A stretch of 64,000 nucleotides of DNA from an uncultured Lachnospiraceae bacterium (GCA_947574135.1 CANPIM010000002.1:1-64000), one strand, 5' to 3'. Shown: positions 8,594 through 18,192, counted from the first letter of the stretch. The notes: generated from the sequence alone by a model not told the origin. Numbers and translations are program-made.

Positions 8594-9229
8594 CTACTCT
8601 CTCTTCATTTCTTTCTTAATGCTCTCCAGCTCTAGCACAATCAAATTTAATTTCAGCAGCAGATAATTCTGCTCTATAAGCTCCGCCCAGCAGCCACAGG
8701 TATCCTGAGAAAGCCCTGTTTCATCCAGAAGATCCCGTATCATGCCCTGTCTGGTATAGCTTCTGGACACATAAAAATCAGTCAGGGAATCCATACATCT
8801 TGCTATTTCGTACAGCTCCTCGCTGGTACATTCCTCCAATGGAATCTGCCTCAAATACCCCCGCTCCAGGCGGACGATGTATTTCTGATAAATGGTTGCA
8901 AGCAATCCCTGTAAGGCAGTCTTATCTCTTTCCTCCAGCTTTCTCAGCGGCGCAAGGTTAAAGTAAAAACGCAGGGATCTTTTTGTCACCTCCATAAGCT
9001 TTTGCACCAGCTCCTTGGACACCTGTGCCTCTATCAGCTCCGCTTCTACCTGCCCTGCTTCCTTTATCTTTAGCTCTTCACGCAATAGCTGAAAGAGCCG
9101 GCCCAGCTGCATATGAACCTCCTCTGGAATCTCCTCTTGGGTCTCCAGAGCAAAGACCTCCCATTGTTTATCCATAGAACGCAGTTTGGAAATAACCTCC
9201 AAAACCTGTTTTCCACTTTGCATCTCCAT
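8594..9229 (-). CDS. Helical protein of unknown function, third gene of the nitrilase/wHTH operon
   Basis: Not recognised. 211 residues, strongly charged (Glu, Lys and Leu rich), predicted almost all alpha-helical. A heptad-like C-terminus (LIEQNYLLLKLNLIVLELES) suggests a coiled coil. No signal peptide or membrane span. The ATG at 9229 has a strong site (GGAGAGGAGGG) but lies 62 bases inside the upstream winged-helix gene; an alternative ATG at 9175 overlaps by only 8 bases but lacks a clear site. Last gene of a three-gene minus-strand operon, followed by the terminator at 8506. Possibly a binding partner of the upstream proteins; this is inference from operon structure only. Confidence 0.7.
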   Translation of the reverse strand: MEMQSGKQVLEVISKLRSMDKQWEVFALETQEEIPEEVHMQLGRLFQLLREELKIKEAGQVEAELIEAQVSKELVQKLMEVTKRSLRFYFNLAPLRKLEERDKTALQGLLATIYQKYIVRLERGYLRQIPLEECTSEELYEIARCMDSLTDFYVSRSYTRQGMIRDLLDETGLSQDTCGCWAELIEQNYLLLKLNLIVLELESIKKEMKRE

Positions 9230-9905
9230 AGAAACCCTCCTCTCCCAAAGAGCTTTTTACCGTTTCCTTCTCTCGCATCTCCAAAAATTGTCCCTTCTCC
9301 TGAAGCTCTCTGAAATCCACGTCAATAAAGATATCCTCCCTTTTTGGATCCAGCACATGGGAGCGCACCACCTGTCTCCCCCTTTTGGTCAGGCAATATT
9401 GTGTGGTTTTATTTTTGCCAAGCCGTTCCACAAAGCCGGCCTCCAACAGACGATTCAGGATTTCACTGAGATAGTTTGCCTGAATATTTGCGTCCTCCGC
9501 AATCCTTTTCTGCCTTGCATTGGGATTTTCGTACAAATACCGCAAAATATTTTTCACATGCTTTCTCTCCAGCAGTCCCAGATACTGATTTTGCTCCTCC
9601 TGAATCAGGGCCTTCTCATAAAGCTCCACAACCACCCCGTATACTCCGTTAAAAATCCCTGCTTCATAATAAAAATCCTCTCGCTCTGTTCTCGGCAGAG
9701 AAGCTAAAACCTTTCGAAGCTTTCGGTGCTTCTTTCTCACCTCCCATAATTCACGAGCTGTCCCATTCATCATGACCTGGACTGCATCCTGGAGCAAAGA
9801 CTGACTCTGCTCACACAAAGCCTGCGTCTCCCTATGCACCACCTCCAGAGATCCGTCCGAAACCATTTTTACAGTCTGATAAATATCTGCTTCCTCGTAT
9901 CTCAT
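9168..9905 (-). CDS. Winged-helix DNA-binding protein (MarR-like) of the nitrilase operon
   Basis: 245 residues. An N-terminal helical region of about 110 residues is followed by a winged-helix domain at roughly 114-183: KHVKNILRYLYENP, then RQKRIAEDANIQANYLSEILNRLLEAGF as helix-turn-helix, then a wing KNKTTQYCLTKRG. This is the MarR-like pattern. The C-terminal 60 residues are acidic and unassigned. Its ATG overlaps the stop of the nitrilase-fold gene by 4 bases (ATGA at 9902-9905), so translation is coupled. It probably regulates its own operon or reads out a signal from the enzyme; target and ligand are unknown. Confidence 0.75.
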   Translation of the reverse strand: MRYEEADIYQTVKMVSDGSLEVVHRETQALCEQSQSLLQDAVQVMMNGTARELWEVRKKHRKLRKVLASLPRTEREDFYYEAGIFNGVYGVVVELYEKALIQEEQNQYLGLLERKHVKNILRYLYENPNARQKRIAEDANIQANYLSEILNRLLEAGFVERLGKNKTTQYCLTKRGRQVVRSHVLDPKREDIFIDVDFRELQEKGQFLEMREKETVKSSLGEEGFYGDAKWKTGFGGYFQTAFYG

Positions 9906-11302
9906 AGTGCCTCCTCCTTTTGCAGACGAATTTTATATGTACAGAGACAAGTTCCATCGCATTTGTATTGTTTGCCACACAACTCTTCCATATACATTTT
10001 CAACCTGGAATTTGTGTTTCCCCATCTTCCCGGCAAATAGGCCCTTGTAACGGCTGTCCCCATCTCTCCCTGTGGATCCAGCCATCGAGAGGCACAGGTA
10101 TTGACCCAGACCACATCACAATCCTGTTCTCCATATTTCTCCAAAAGTATTTCAAACTGGTAATCTCCGGATGTAAATGAAGGAACGAAAAGCAGGCTGA
10201 CCTTAAAAGTTTCCACCAACAATTTGAGATAGCTGGTCATTAAAAAATCCTTGCATATAGCTACTGCGACGCGCCCGATTCCCCTGCAGTGAAGAATGTA
10301 AACCTTATTATCTGAGACAATGTCCTCCTTTGCCCCCAATTTCTTCAGATATGCTCCAAAATGCTTTTGCTGCTCAAAAAGCTGCTCTCCCATATCATCC
10401 AACACTGCACAGGAATTTCGCCGTTCCTCCCAGATTGAGGGACATACCGTCAGCCTGGGGAATTCATTATCAGGAATCCGCTCCCTTCCCTCCAATTCCT
10501 GTTGAATGCTGTCCCGAATCCCGGTGGAACCAAGCATTTCCGGCAAAAGCAAAATATCTGCCTCTTGCTTTGCCGCCTTTTCCAAAATGGAAAGAATCTG
10601 TGCCTTAAGCTTTTGCTCTGCCGTCTCCTCCAAAGGTTTTACAGAAATAAAATCCTTGTGATCTCTTGTGTAGGGTTCTGTCACCTGAACCACATTCTCT
10701 CCTGTCACCGGAGACACGCAAACACTGAGTTCCCCCTTTTGTAAGGCTCTGTGAAAGGTGGTCTGCGGCATCAGTATGTGCTGAATTACATACTCCCCTT
10801 CCTCTTCTATATCAACATAATAAAAATTTCTTAAATAAAAGAATAGGGAATAGGCCATATACGCATCTCTGCTATTGTGCTCCCAGTTACACGGAACTCT
10901 GGGCAGGAGACGCAATCCACAGCTCTCCACATTATCGTTCAGGCTTTCAAATTTCCAGAAATCCTGGTCTATAGGTATAAACCGGTAGACACTGTCCTCC
11001 AAAAACATATCCAAATGCCTGACAAGATAAACAAGCGTTGTCAAATCCTCCTGAAAACAAACATACACCCCCACCTTCTCGGCCAAATGCCCCTTTCGCA
11101 ACTGTTCCTCTGAAAGCTCCGCCACATTTAATGTATCCAAATCAAACAGATCGGGAAGGACTTCTTTGATACCTTCTATGATAGACTTTTCATAGTCTGG
11201 CTTTATATTCCGCAGCTTCTCAAAATCCCGCTCCTTCATACCATTCAAAATTTTTCTGAAAGCAACCGCCATACTATTATATAATTTCTGAATCTGTCTC
11301 AT
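9902..11302 (-). CDS. Nitrilase-superfamily (carbon-nitrogen hydrolase fold) protein with a novel N-terminal domain
   Basis: 466 residues. The C-terminal half (about 230-440) has the nitrilase fold with a plausible catalytic triad: Glu255 in LLLPEML, Lys313 in EQQKHFG and Cys350 in VAVAICKDF. These match the Glu-Lys-Cys order of amidases and nitrilases. The first 220 residues match no family I know. They are rich in aromatic residues and show no membrane span or signal peptide. It is the first gene of a three-gene operon behind the promoter at 11328-11356, with ATGA coupling to the winged-helix gene. Nitrilase domains also occur fused to reverse transcriptases in some defence systems; no such fusion is visible here. 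Substrate unknown. Confidence 0.7.
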   Translation of the reverse strand: MRQIQKLYNSMAVAFRKILNGMKERDFEKLRNIKPDYEKSIIEGIKEVLPDLFDLDTLNVAELSEEQLRKGHLAEKVGVYVCFQEDLTTLVYLVRHLDMFLEDSVYRFIPIDQDFWKFESLNDNVESCGLRLLPRVPCNWEHNSRDAYMAYSLFFYLRNFYYVDIEEEGEYVIQHILMPQTTFHRALQKGELSVCVSPVTGENVVQVTEPYTRDHKDFISVKPLEETAEQKLKAQILSILEKAAKQEADILLLPEMLGSTGIRDSIQQELEGRERIPDNEFPRLTVCPSIWEERRNSCAVLDDMGEQLFEQQKHFGAYLKKLGAKEDIVSDNKVYILHCRGIGRVAVAICKDFLMTSYLKLLVETFKVSLLFVPSFTSGDYQFEILLEKYGEQDCDVVWVNTCASRWLDPQGEMGTAVTRAYLPGRWGNTNSRLKMYMEELCGKQYKCDGTCLCTYKIRLQKEEAL

Positions 11303-11327
11303 GCAGTATCCCCTCTTTTCTCTTTTA

Positions 11328-11380
11328 AGGATACCACATCCCGTCTATTTTTGCAATTATTATTCAGTTTTTATTCAGTT
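11328..11380 (-). promoter_or_regulatory. Promoter of the nitrilase/wHTH operon with 11-base-phased direct repeats
   Basis: Minus-strand -35 TTGCAA (plus 11351-11356), 17-base spacer, -10 TATCCT (plus 11328-11333). Directly upstream are two copies of AACTGAATAA (plus 11360-11369 and 11371-11380) spaced 11 bases apart, one helical turn. That is a typical geometry for cooperative protein binding, perhaps by the winged-helix protein of the operon. Confidence 0.55.
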
Positions 11381-11389
11381 AATTCTACA

Positions 11390-12154
11390 TCAAAAAGGCA
11401 AATACCTCCCCACCCTCTCTCTCCAAACATACCCCCTGTCACAATACCGCTCCACCATACAGGCATTGGCCTGGCGCTCCAGCCTATCCGGCAGTCTCCT
11501 AAGCTTCCATACCCCCCCAAATTTCCGTTCCAGCGCCCGCTCCAAAAGGTAATCGCAGATCTCCGGATTTTTGGGAAGCAAAGGCCCATGGAGATAGGTC
11601 CCTATGACGTTTTTGTACCTAAGCCCCTCATAGCCGGAGGTCCTGGTGTTTCCATATCCGAAGAGCACCCGTCCAAAGGGCGCGCCCTCTCCAATGTAGG
11701 TGCGTCCCCCGTGATTTTCAAAGCCCACCACCGGAGCCAAAGACAGAGGGCTGTCCAGAATGATATTGCCCACCAGCCGCCTGGGCTCCCACTTTGTATA
11801 CGCAGGCAAAATACCAAGCCCCGGTATTTCCTTTTCCGCTGTCCGGTAATAATCTCCCAAAATCTGATAGCCCCCGCAGACGGCCAGCACCACGCCCCCG
11901 TCCTCCACATAGCTGCCAAAATCCCGGCGGATCTCTCCCAGCTGCCGGCATACCAGCTCCTGCTCCCTGTCAGAGCCGCCTCCCAGCAGCACCACATCCA
12001 GATCGGCGAAATCCAGACTCTCCCCGGAAAGAAAGGGCTTCACCTCCGCCTCTATGCCCCGCCACTGGAGGCGCCTCATAAGACACTTTATATTTCCCTG
12101 ATCCCCGTAGAGATTCAAAAGGTCAGGATACAGATGACCGATGGTCAGCTTCAA
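11390..12154 (-). CDS. gatD: Lipid II isoglutaminyl synthase, glutamine amidotransferase subunit
   Basis: A class I glutamine amidotransferase of the CobB/CobQ-like GatD type, 254 residues. It releases ammonia from glutamine for MurT, which amidates the D-Glu of lipid II to D-isoglutamine. Visible are the N-terminus MKLTIGHLYPDLLNLYGDQGN, the GGGSDREQ block, the nucleophile Cys93 in VLAVCGGYQ and His189 in GTYLHGP. The gene overlaps the end of murT by 32 bases, so the two are co-translated. This is the last gene of the long minus-strand run. Confidence 0.95.
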   Translation of the reverse strand: MKLTIGHLYPDLLNLYGDQGNIKCLMRRLQWRGIEAEVKPFLSGESLDFADLDVVLLGGGSDREQELVCRQLGEIRRDFGSYVEDGGVVLAVCGGYQILGDYYRTAEKEIPGLGILPAYTKWEPRRLVGNIILDSPLSLAPVVGFENHGGRTYIGEGAPFGRVLFGYGNTRTSGYEGLRYKNVIGTYLHGPLLPKNPEICDYLLERALERKFGGVWKLRRLPDRLERQANACMVERYCDRGYVWRERVGRYLPF

Positions 12155-13520
12155 AGTGACCGCCTCCCTTCTCTTCCTCCATAAGCTCCTCCAAAATATG
12201 ATTGGCCGGATAGAGGCCGGAATAATTCACCACCACATACACATTTCCCGTTCCCTTGTTTGTCAAACGCCGAAGGGCCTCCCGGATATCTGCCACAGCC
12301 TGGCTTTCTATGCCCTCATACTTGAGGCGCAGACCCATATCATAGCGGCGGGCGCCCCCTGTAAAGATTTGTACCGAACCGGCTTCCTTTAAATACTGAA
12401 AGTCCACGTCCCAGAGCCAGGAGATATCCCGCCCGTCCTGGGCTCTGTCATTGATGAAGAGCAAAAGATCCTTTGGCTTGCTGTCACTGCGTATCATAGA
12501 CAGCTTTTGCTGAAATCCCATGGGATTCTTTGCCAGATGAAGCTGTACCCTGGCTCTTCCTATGGTAAAGGTGCCCTCCCGGTTATTCCCAAAATCCAGG
12601 CTTCCCAGAGCCTTGGCAAAGCGCTCCCCAGAGATCCCCACACTTCGAAGCGCTCCGTAGGCCGCCAGGGTGTTGTATACATGATAGGGAGAGACCGTCC
12701 GGATCCCCACCGTTCTTCCCTCCACTGTAAAGGAATAGCCCTCCTCCTCCCGCGCAATATCCTCTGCCCGGTAATCCGGCCGGGGCCTTGCAAACCCACA
12801 GCCCGGACAGCGGTAGAGACCCAGCTGCCCATAGTGGACCAGATCATAATGAAGCCTGGCCCCACAGAAGCGGCAAAAGGCATTCTCCAGCACCTCCGAG
12901 CGGGCCGCCACGTCAAAAACCTCCTCCTCTATGCCGTAAACCACCCTTGGATTCTCGCATTCTGCCAGCAAAAAGCCCAGAAACGCGTCATCACCGTTTA
13001 CCGCCAGACACGCTCCGGGCACACTCTGCACCGCAGATTTTATTGTTTCGTAGGTCAAATCCACCTCTCCAAACCGATCCAGCTGATCCCTGGAAATATT
13101 GGTGAGAACCACGCAATCAGGTCCAAGCTTGGGAAGAATCTCCACAGAGGCATTTTCATCCACCTCTATGCAGGCATAATCTGCCTTCAAAATTCCCCCT
13201 TTTTCCACAGCCAGCACAAAGGCCGAGATCACTCCGTTTAGCATATTGGCTCCGGTCTCGTTGATCAGCACCTTCTTCCCCTCAGCCCGAAGGGCCTCAC
13301 ATAAAATCCGGTTGGTGGTGGTTTTTCCGTTGGTCCCCATAACCACAAGGATCCCCTCTCCCACCATGCCGGACAGCACTGTCAGAATCCCGGGATCGAT
13401 CCGTCGGGCCACATACCCGGGGAGGGTACCCCCGTTTCCCCGGTGTAGCCTGCGAATCCATGTACTTGTAAGCTTTCCACAGCAGATAGCCAGCCGGCTT
13501 CTCCACCCGATTTTCTTCAT
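12123..13520 (-). CDS. murT: Lipid II isoglutaminyl synthase, Mur-ligase-like subunit
   Basis: 465 residues. Mur-ligase central domain with P-loop VVMGTNGKTTTNR (residues 62-68), the Zn-ribbon insertion typical of MurT (Cys216, Cys219, Cys239, Cys242) and the C-terminal MurT domain with the substrate-binding FINDRAQDGRDISWLWDVDF block. With GatD it amidates the second residue of the peptidoglycan stem peptide at the cytoplasmic membrane. ATG at 13520 is preceded by AAGGAGCTGGGCGT. It lies 72 bases behind the DHH phosphoesterase gene. Confidence 0.95.
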   Translation of the reverse strand: MKKIGWRSRLAICCGKLTSTWIRRLHRGNGGTLPGYVARRIDPGILTVLSGMVGEGILVVMGTNGKTTTNRILCEALRAEGKKVLINETGANMLNGVISAFVLAVEKGGILKADYACIEVDENASVEILPKLGPDCVVLTNISRDQLDRFGEVDLTYETIKSAVQSVPGACLAVNGDDAFLGFLLAECENPRVVYGIEEEVFDVAARSEVLENAFCRFCGARLHYDLVHYGQLGLYRCPGCGFARPRPDYRAEDIAREEEGYSFTVEGRTVGIRTVSPYHVYNTLAAYGALRSVGISGERFAKALGSLDFGNNREGTFTIGRARVQLHLAKNPMGFQQKLSMIRSDSKPKDLLLFINDRAQDGRDISWLWDVDFQYLKEAGSVQIFTGGARRYDMGLRLKYEGIESQAVADIREALRRLTNKGTGNVYVVVNYSGLYPANHILEELMEEEKGGGHFEADHRSSVS

Positions 13521-13592
13521 ACGCCCAGCTCCTTTTTCAAAGCATATTCCTGTCTCTGAAAAAGAATACCACTCCTTGGCTCAGAAAATCCT

Positions 13593-15107
13593 TTAAAGCC
13601 CCTCCTCCACCTGCTCATAGGTCCGCTCAAAAATATCCCGATGGATAATATAAATATCGTGAAGATCATCCCTACGGGCCGCCAGATAGTCTCCCGGCCG
13701 TCCCAGCATATATTTCTCCTTGTCCCATTCTGTAAACACCTTGATCCGGTGTTGAATCTCCTTCACATAAATATAGCTCTCCCCTGTGGTCACACAGGCT
13801 CTTGCATAGGGAACCAGGGAGATGGGCCGCCCCTCCAGGGGATCCTTCACCACCGGGGCATATTCCCCCTCAAACCGGTAGGGCTCCTCCAACACCTGAT
13901 AGCTCCGCTGAAATTTCTCCTGCTTGTTGGGATACACCTCTCCCTTTACCCCGATCATAATATAGATATCCTGCTGAATCTGCACATCCAGATCTCCCTC
14001 CAAAGTACGCACACAGACCATGGTTCCCGGCGGGAAAATCTCCGCCGCCCTGACAAACCCCATGGGAATTTTTCTTTTCTTATATAAGGTCATTCCTGAG
14101 AGATCCAACTCATAGGAGGCCGCGTGGATCACCTGGGTGGCCTGGAAATAATCATTCATGCGCTTTTTCAGGAATTCCCCCACCTTTCCCTCCTCCCGCG
14201 TCCCTCTCCAAGCCTTGTGAAGAAGCTCCGTCTGAATAAAACCGCCGGCCTTTTCCAGGTGACCGCCGCCGGATCCGATTTTCTCGGTGATAACCTCCGC
14301 AAGCTCGCTGGCCTTCACCTCCTTGACACAGCTTCGCACAGACAGCTTGATGCCAAAAGGAAGCACGCTGTACACCAGGCAGGTTTCCACCACATCCACC
14401 TCCAGGATGAGATCGCTGATCATGCCCAGAATATTGGGATCGCAGGGCTTTGCCTCCACCACTGCATATCGGCATTCCTCATTGTAATCATAGCCCACCA
14501 AGGCCATGCCGGCAATCTCCAGCTCCTTTAGGGAGAGATTGGTATTGCGAAACCTGGTGATCATGCTGCGCTCAAAGGCCGCATCATCTCTGAGATCCCG
14601 ATCCAGCGGGTGGGAAATCTCCGTAAAGCCGCTGGTGTCAGTCATGAGACCATAATACAAGGCAGTGGCAAGTTTCCTGTTTTCATTGAAATCCACCCCT
14701 TCCTTCTCCAGCAGATCCCGCACCACCGTGGAGCAGGAGCCCAGATTGCTCCGCACCTCGTGAAGCCGGGGCAGCTCTCCGCTCACCTGATGGTGGTCGA
14801 TCACCGCCACCTCCTCCGCCTCAAAGCGGGTCACATTCCCCTCCCCATACTGACAGTCCACAGTGACCAGAAGCGGCGGGGCCGCAAGCTCCTCCACATG
14901 CTCAATGGGAATCTGAAGCTCCGAGATCATAAGAACCAGATTGCTCTTCTGAATCACATACCTGCCTCCATAGACAAAGCGCACCTGCTTTCCCTGATTT
15001 TTCAGATACAGGTACACCCCAAATCCGCTGGCAATGGCGTCCGCGTCCGGGTTATCATGGCACTGAACCACAATGTTATCATAGGTAAGAAGCTCTCTTA
15101 ACCGCAT
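13593..15107 (-). CDS. DHH/DHHA1 family phosphoesterase with extra C-terminal domain
   Basis: 504 residues. The N-terminal DHH domain shows HDNPDADA (17-24), DCQYGEGNV (near 84), the eponymous D104-H105-H106 and the DHHA1 motif GSGGGHLEKAGG (about 278-289). Such enzymes cleave short RNAs, pAp or cyclic dinucleotides using Mn2+. After residue 330 an unassigned domain of about 170 residues follows, ending in the PGDYLA...DIFERTYEQVEE pattern seen in small-molecule-handling or regulatory tail domains. It is located 45 bases after the second TIR gene. A nanoRNase or cyclic-dinucleotide phosphodiesterase role is likely but not decided by sequence. Confidence 0.85.
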   Translation of the reverse strand: MRLRELLTYDNIVVQCHDNPDADAIASGFGVYLYLKNQGKQVRFVYGGRYVIQKSNLVLMISELQIPIEHVEELAAPPLLVTVDCQYGEGNVTRFEAEEVAVIDHHQVSGELPRLHEVRSNLGSCSTVVRDLLEKEGVDFNENRKLATALYYGLMTDTSGFTEISHPLDRDLRDDAAFERSMITRFRNTNLSLKELEIAGMALVGYDYNEECRYAVVEAKPCDPNILGMISDLILEVDVVETCLVYSVLPFGIKLSVRSCVKEVKASELAEVITEKIGSGGGHLEKAGGFIQTELLHKAWRGTREEGKVGEFLKKRMNDYFQATQVIHAASYELDLSGMTLYKKRKIPMGFVRAAEIFPPGTMVCVRTLEGDLDVQIQQDIYIMIGVKGEVYPNKQEKFQRSYQVLEEPYRFEGEYAPVVKDPLEGRPISLVPYARACVTTGESYIYVKEIQHRIKVFTEWDKEKYMLGRPGDYLAARRDDLHDIYIIHRDIFERTYEQVEEGL

Positions 15108-15152
15108 AAATCCTTTTCCTTTCTTTTCTATATCTATGGGAAATCCATCCCT

Positions 15153-18122
15153 TTATTCCACATGGAACCTGGCTCTTTCCGGTTCCGTCAGCCCCTTATT
15201 TCCAAACTGACGTTCTGCCTCCTCAAGCAGCATATCCAGCGTCAGATAGGGGGCTTCATATAAACGGCGGCCGCCCACCAGAGCCCTCCCGTATTTGGGA
15301 AAGCAGGCCAGGCCATTGGTAATCTGCCCGGAACGCCTTAAGGTCTCCCCATCCAGAAATATCAGGCTGGACAATCCCTTTAGCATCACCGTTCCGCTGT
15401 CCCTGTCCACATCCGCATCCTGAATCCGGGTAAAGACCTCCCCGGAAACATAGGAAAATTCCCCCTTTTCCAGATCATACACTCGAAAATAATAGTCATC
15501 TCCCTGCATCATAAGCCGGCCGGAATCCTGGGAAAACAGAAGAAATCTCCGTATCAGGCCATTAAAAGGAATCTCCGCCAGGGTCTCCATGTGCTCCACA
15601 TCCAACACCCGCACGCTGTTATCCCGGCAGCAGACTGCCAGCTTCTCCCCGTCCGGGCTTATGGCAAACAGAGTGCCTGCGTCGTAGGCCTTGAGTACCT
15701 GGTACCCCTCTTGTTCTACGGGAGTCATGGCTTCGCTTTCCAAATCCAGGCAATACACGCCCCCCTTTTCCGTTCCGCAATAGGCCCTCCGACCGTCCGC
15801 AGACAACACACACCCATTCATATCCTGGCTGTTCTCTCTCACAAACAAAAGCTCCCTGTTTTCCAAATCCACCAGCCCATGCCAGCCCATACAATACAGA
15901 AGCGCCCTGGTACGGGCATGGTTCCAGGTACAATCCCAATATCCGATTTTCCCTTCCCCTACAGACAGCTCCTTCCTCTCCCTGGTCTCCACCTGATAAA
16001 AGATGACGTCCCCGTCGTAGGTGGTAATAAAATACCAGCCGTCCTCCAAAAATCCGGTGTCCTGCACATTCTTTACACGGAATTCTCCCAGGAGCCCATG
16101 GTCCTCTGTCCGATAAAACCAGAGCTTCTCTTCCCCGCTTCCTAATACATCATACACATAAACCGCATAATAGCTTTCCTCCGGGGAAGTGTCCAGCCTG
16201 GTAATTACGCTTGCGTACTCCGTCACCTCTCTCCAGCCGGTTGCTTCCGGGGCCTTTACCACCGTTAAATAGGAGGAATGGGTATGCTGTACCAGTATCA
16301 CCCCGTTTTTTACAGCCATCTTTGTGGAGCCCTCTCCCACCCGAATCTCAGACTCCTCCAGATAAGCGCCTCCTGTCATGTCCACGGCGTGAATATTTCC
16401 ATTCCCCTCCAGAATAAACACAGAGCTTCGGCTTTTCGCCGGCTGAAAATCTATAATGGGGCTGCTGGCTCTGCTCTGGGACAGCTCCTCCCCGGAAAGG
16501 CTGTCAAAGGAATAAAGCCTGTCATCCACCCGCATGACAATCTCATCGTGCGCCTGTCCCGTCTCCTCCTCATAATATCGGTAATCCATGCGGGCAGCCC
16601 CAGCGCTTTCCATACTCCTTTGCCAGAGAAATTCTCCTGTCTCCCTGTCAATTTTTTCCAGATAGCTCCGGTATTCACCGGATTCTCCGTCCCCGCCAAA
16701 GGAAGTCGCCAGCAGGTGATCCTCCCTGGTAAATATAAGATCCAGAACCGTTTCCCCCGTAGCCCCCGCAAAGGTCACCTCTCCCGTTTCCCTGTCAAAA
16801 ATGGCAATGTGTTCCTCCGCAGAAACCTCCTTTCCCGTGAGTGCAACGGCAAAGAGAGAGCAATCCGCATTGCATGCTCTGGCTCCTGCAAAGGAAATCC
16901 CCTCCGCCTTCTTTATGCTTCCCAGGCTTTCCCCGCTTCTGGCATCCACAAAACCAATGAGCTCAGAATTTCCGCAAACCACCAGGGCCTCCTCCTCATA
17001 AAGCTCACAGTCTGTTGCCGAGAAACGGATGGACCACTCCTCCTGTCCGTCAAAGGTCACCGATTTCACACCGCCCCCGGTACAGATAATGATGTGATCC
17101 CCGAAAAGCCTGGCTTCGTGGGTATAAACCACATGATTCCCCTCATCCACCTCCGGCGGAATGAGAGCCAGCCTTTCTCCCTTTGTCACATCCCACACAT
17201 ACACATAGCCGCCCTCGTCTATAGAAACGGCCCGTTCCCCATCCTCAGAGAGGGTGAAGGCAAGCACAGGCAGCTCATGCGCCAGAACTCGATCCATGGC
17301 CATCACGCCCGGGGGCTCATAGCAATGCAGGGCCTCACTCAGTGCATACTGAGCCTCCGGCTCGTAGGGTCTGTCATTCTCCGGGGAAGGCAACGCCTCC
17401 AAAGCCACCAGCACGGCCGCCCTCCGATCCCCCTCCTCCAAAAGTCTCAGAGAGGTCTCCGCCAGATACCGGGACTGATTCCGCTGCTTTTCCTCATAAT
17501 TTTCTTGTATCACAGCCGCATTGTAGGCATTGTACACGCCAAACAGCAGGCCGCAGGCCGCCACTCCCGCCGCTGCTGCCCCTGCCTGACGCATTCGCCG
17601 TCTTTGGTGCCTCTGGCGCAAATCGTCATAGCTGCAATGTAGGAGAGGGGCTGCCAGGCGCAAAAGCTCCCCCTTAAATTTCCGGTTTCTCTCCCTTTGG
17701 GAAGCGCCCCGCACATCCGCCGCCAGGGGCTCCACCGGATTTCCTTCCTCGTCCCTAAGAAGCTGCTCCGGAAAGGATTCCTCCGGCTCCCCCTCAATAA
17801 GTACAGCCAGCACATGCTCCCGGCCATGCATCTCGATAAAGGTGGAAATCTCCTTTTGCACCCAGTAGGACTGGGGTGTCCGCGGGGAACAGACAACCAG
17901 AAGAAACTCCGACTGGGCCAGAGCCGCCTCAATATTTTCTCCCAGATCACTGCCAATGGGCAGCTCCTCCTGATCCCGAAACACTCTTTGAATCTTCTTT
18001 TTCCCGCTCCTTCTTGCCACGGCCCGTGGCACCCGGAAGGTCTCAAGCTTTTTGTGAAGTTTCTTGGCTATGTATAAATCCAGCTCCGCATGGCGGTAGC
18101 TGATAAACGCATCGTATGACAT
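15153..18122 (-). CDS. TIR-TM-beta-propeller (WD40-like) protein, copy B
   Basis: 989 residues. The N-terminal TIR domain (1 to about 130) opens with YDAFISYRHAE and shows a VFRDQEELP loop and Glu91 in SYWVQKEISTF, at the position of the catalytic Glu of NAD-cleaving TIR enzymes. A basic region (RQRHQRRRMR) precedes a membrane helix at about 178-200 (AGAAAAGVAACGLLFGV), which puts the TIR domain inside. The remaining roughly 770 residues are repeated beta-strand units of WD40/quinoprotein-like type (VLAFTLSEDGERAVS, TLFAISPDGEKLAVC), outside if the topology holds. The C-terminus carries GLTEPERARFH, a motif typical of bacterial WD40 C-termini. Paralogue of the upstream gene at 18193. Confidence 0.85.
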   Translation of the reverse strand: MSYDAFISYRHAELDLYIAKKLHKKLETFRVPRAVARRSGKKKIQRVFRDQEELPIGSDLGENIEAALAQSEFLLVVCSPRTPQSYWVQKEISTFIEMHGREHVLAVLIEGEPEESFPEQLLRDEEGNPVEPLAADVRGASQRERNRKFKGELLRLAAPLLHCSYDDLRQRHQRRRMRQAGAAAAGVAACGLLFGVYNAYNAAVIQENYEEKQRNQSRYLAETSLRLLEEGDRRAAVLVALEALPSPENDRPYEPEAQYALSEALHCYEPPGVMAMDRVLAHELPVLAFTLSEDGERAVSIDEGGYVYVWDVTKGERLALIPPEVDEGNHVVYTHEARLFGDHIIICTGGGVKSVTFDGQEEWSIRFSATDCELYEEEALVVCGNSELIGFVDARSGESLGSIKKAEGISFAGARACNADCSLFAVALTGKEVSAEEHIAIFDRETGEVTFAGATGETVLDLIFTREDHLLATSFGGDGESGEYRSYLEKIDRETGEFLWQRSMESAGAARMDYRYYEEETGQAHDEIVMRVDDRLYSFDSLSGEELSQSRASSPIIDFQPAKSRSSVFILEGNGNIHAVDMTGGAYLEESEIRVGEGSTKMAVKNGVILVQHTHSSYLTVVKAPEATGWREVTEYASVITRLDTSPEESYYAVYVYDVLGSGEEKLWFYRTEDHGLLGEFRVKNVQDTGFLEDGWYFITTYDGDVIFYQVETRERKELSVGEGKIGYWDCTWNHARTRALLYCMGWHGLVDLENRELLFVRENSQDMNGCVLSADGRRAYCGTEKGGVYCLDLESEAMTPVEQEGYQVLKAYDAGTLFAISPDGEKLAVCCRDNSVRVLDVEHMETLAEIPFNGLIRRFLLFSQDSGRLMMQGDDYYFRVYDLEKGEFSYVSGEVFTRIQDADVDRDSGTVMLKGLSSLIFLDGETLRRSGQITNGLACFPKYGRALVGGRRLYEAPYLTLDMLLEEAERQFGNKGLTEPERARFHVE

Positions 18123-18192
18123 GGCTTCCCTATTTCCCCTCTTTGTTCACCCATATTTTTCCAGATTTCCACTCTCTTCCATTCTCTGTGCC

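Noticed and set aside
8594..11302. Reverse-transcriptase/nitrilase defence system
   Set aside because: No reverse-transcriptase motif (such as the YXDD box) is present in the nitrilase-fold protein or its neighbours.
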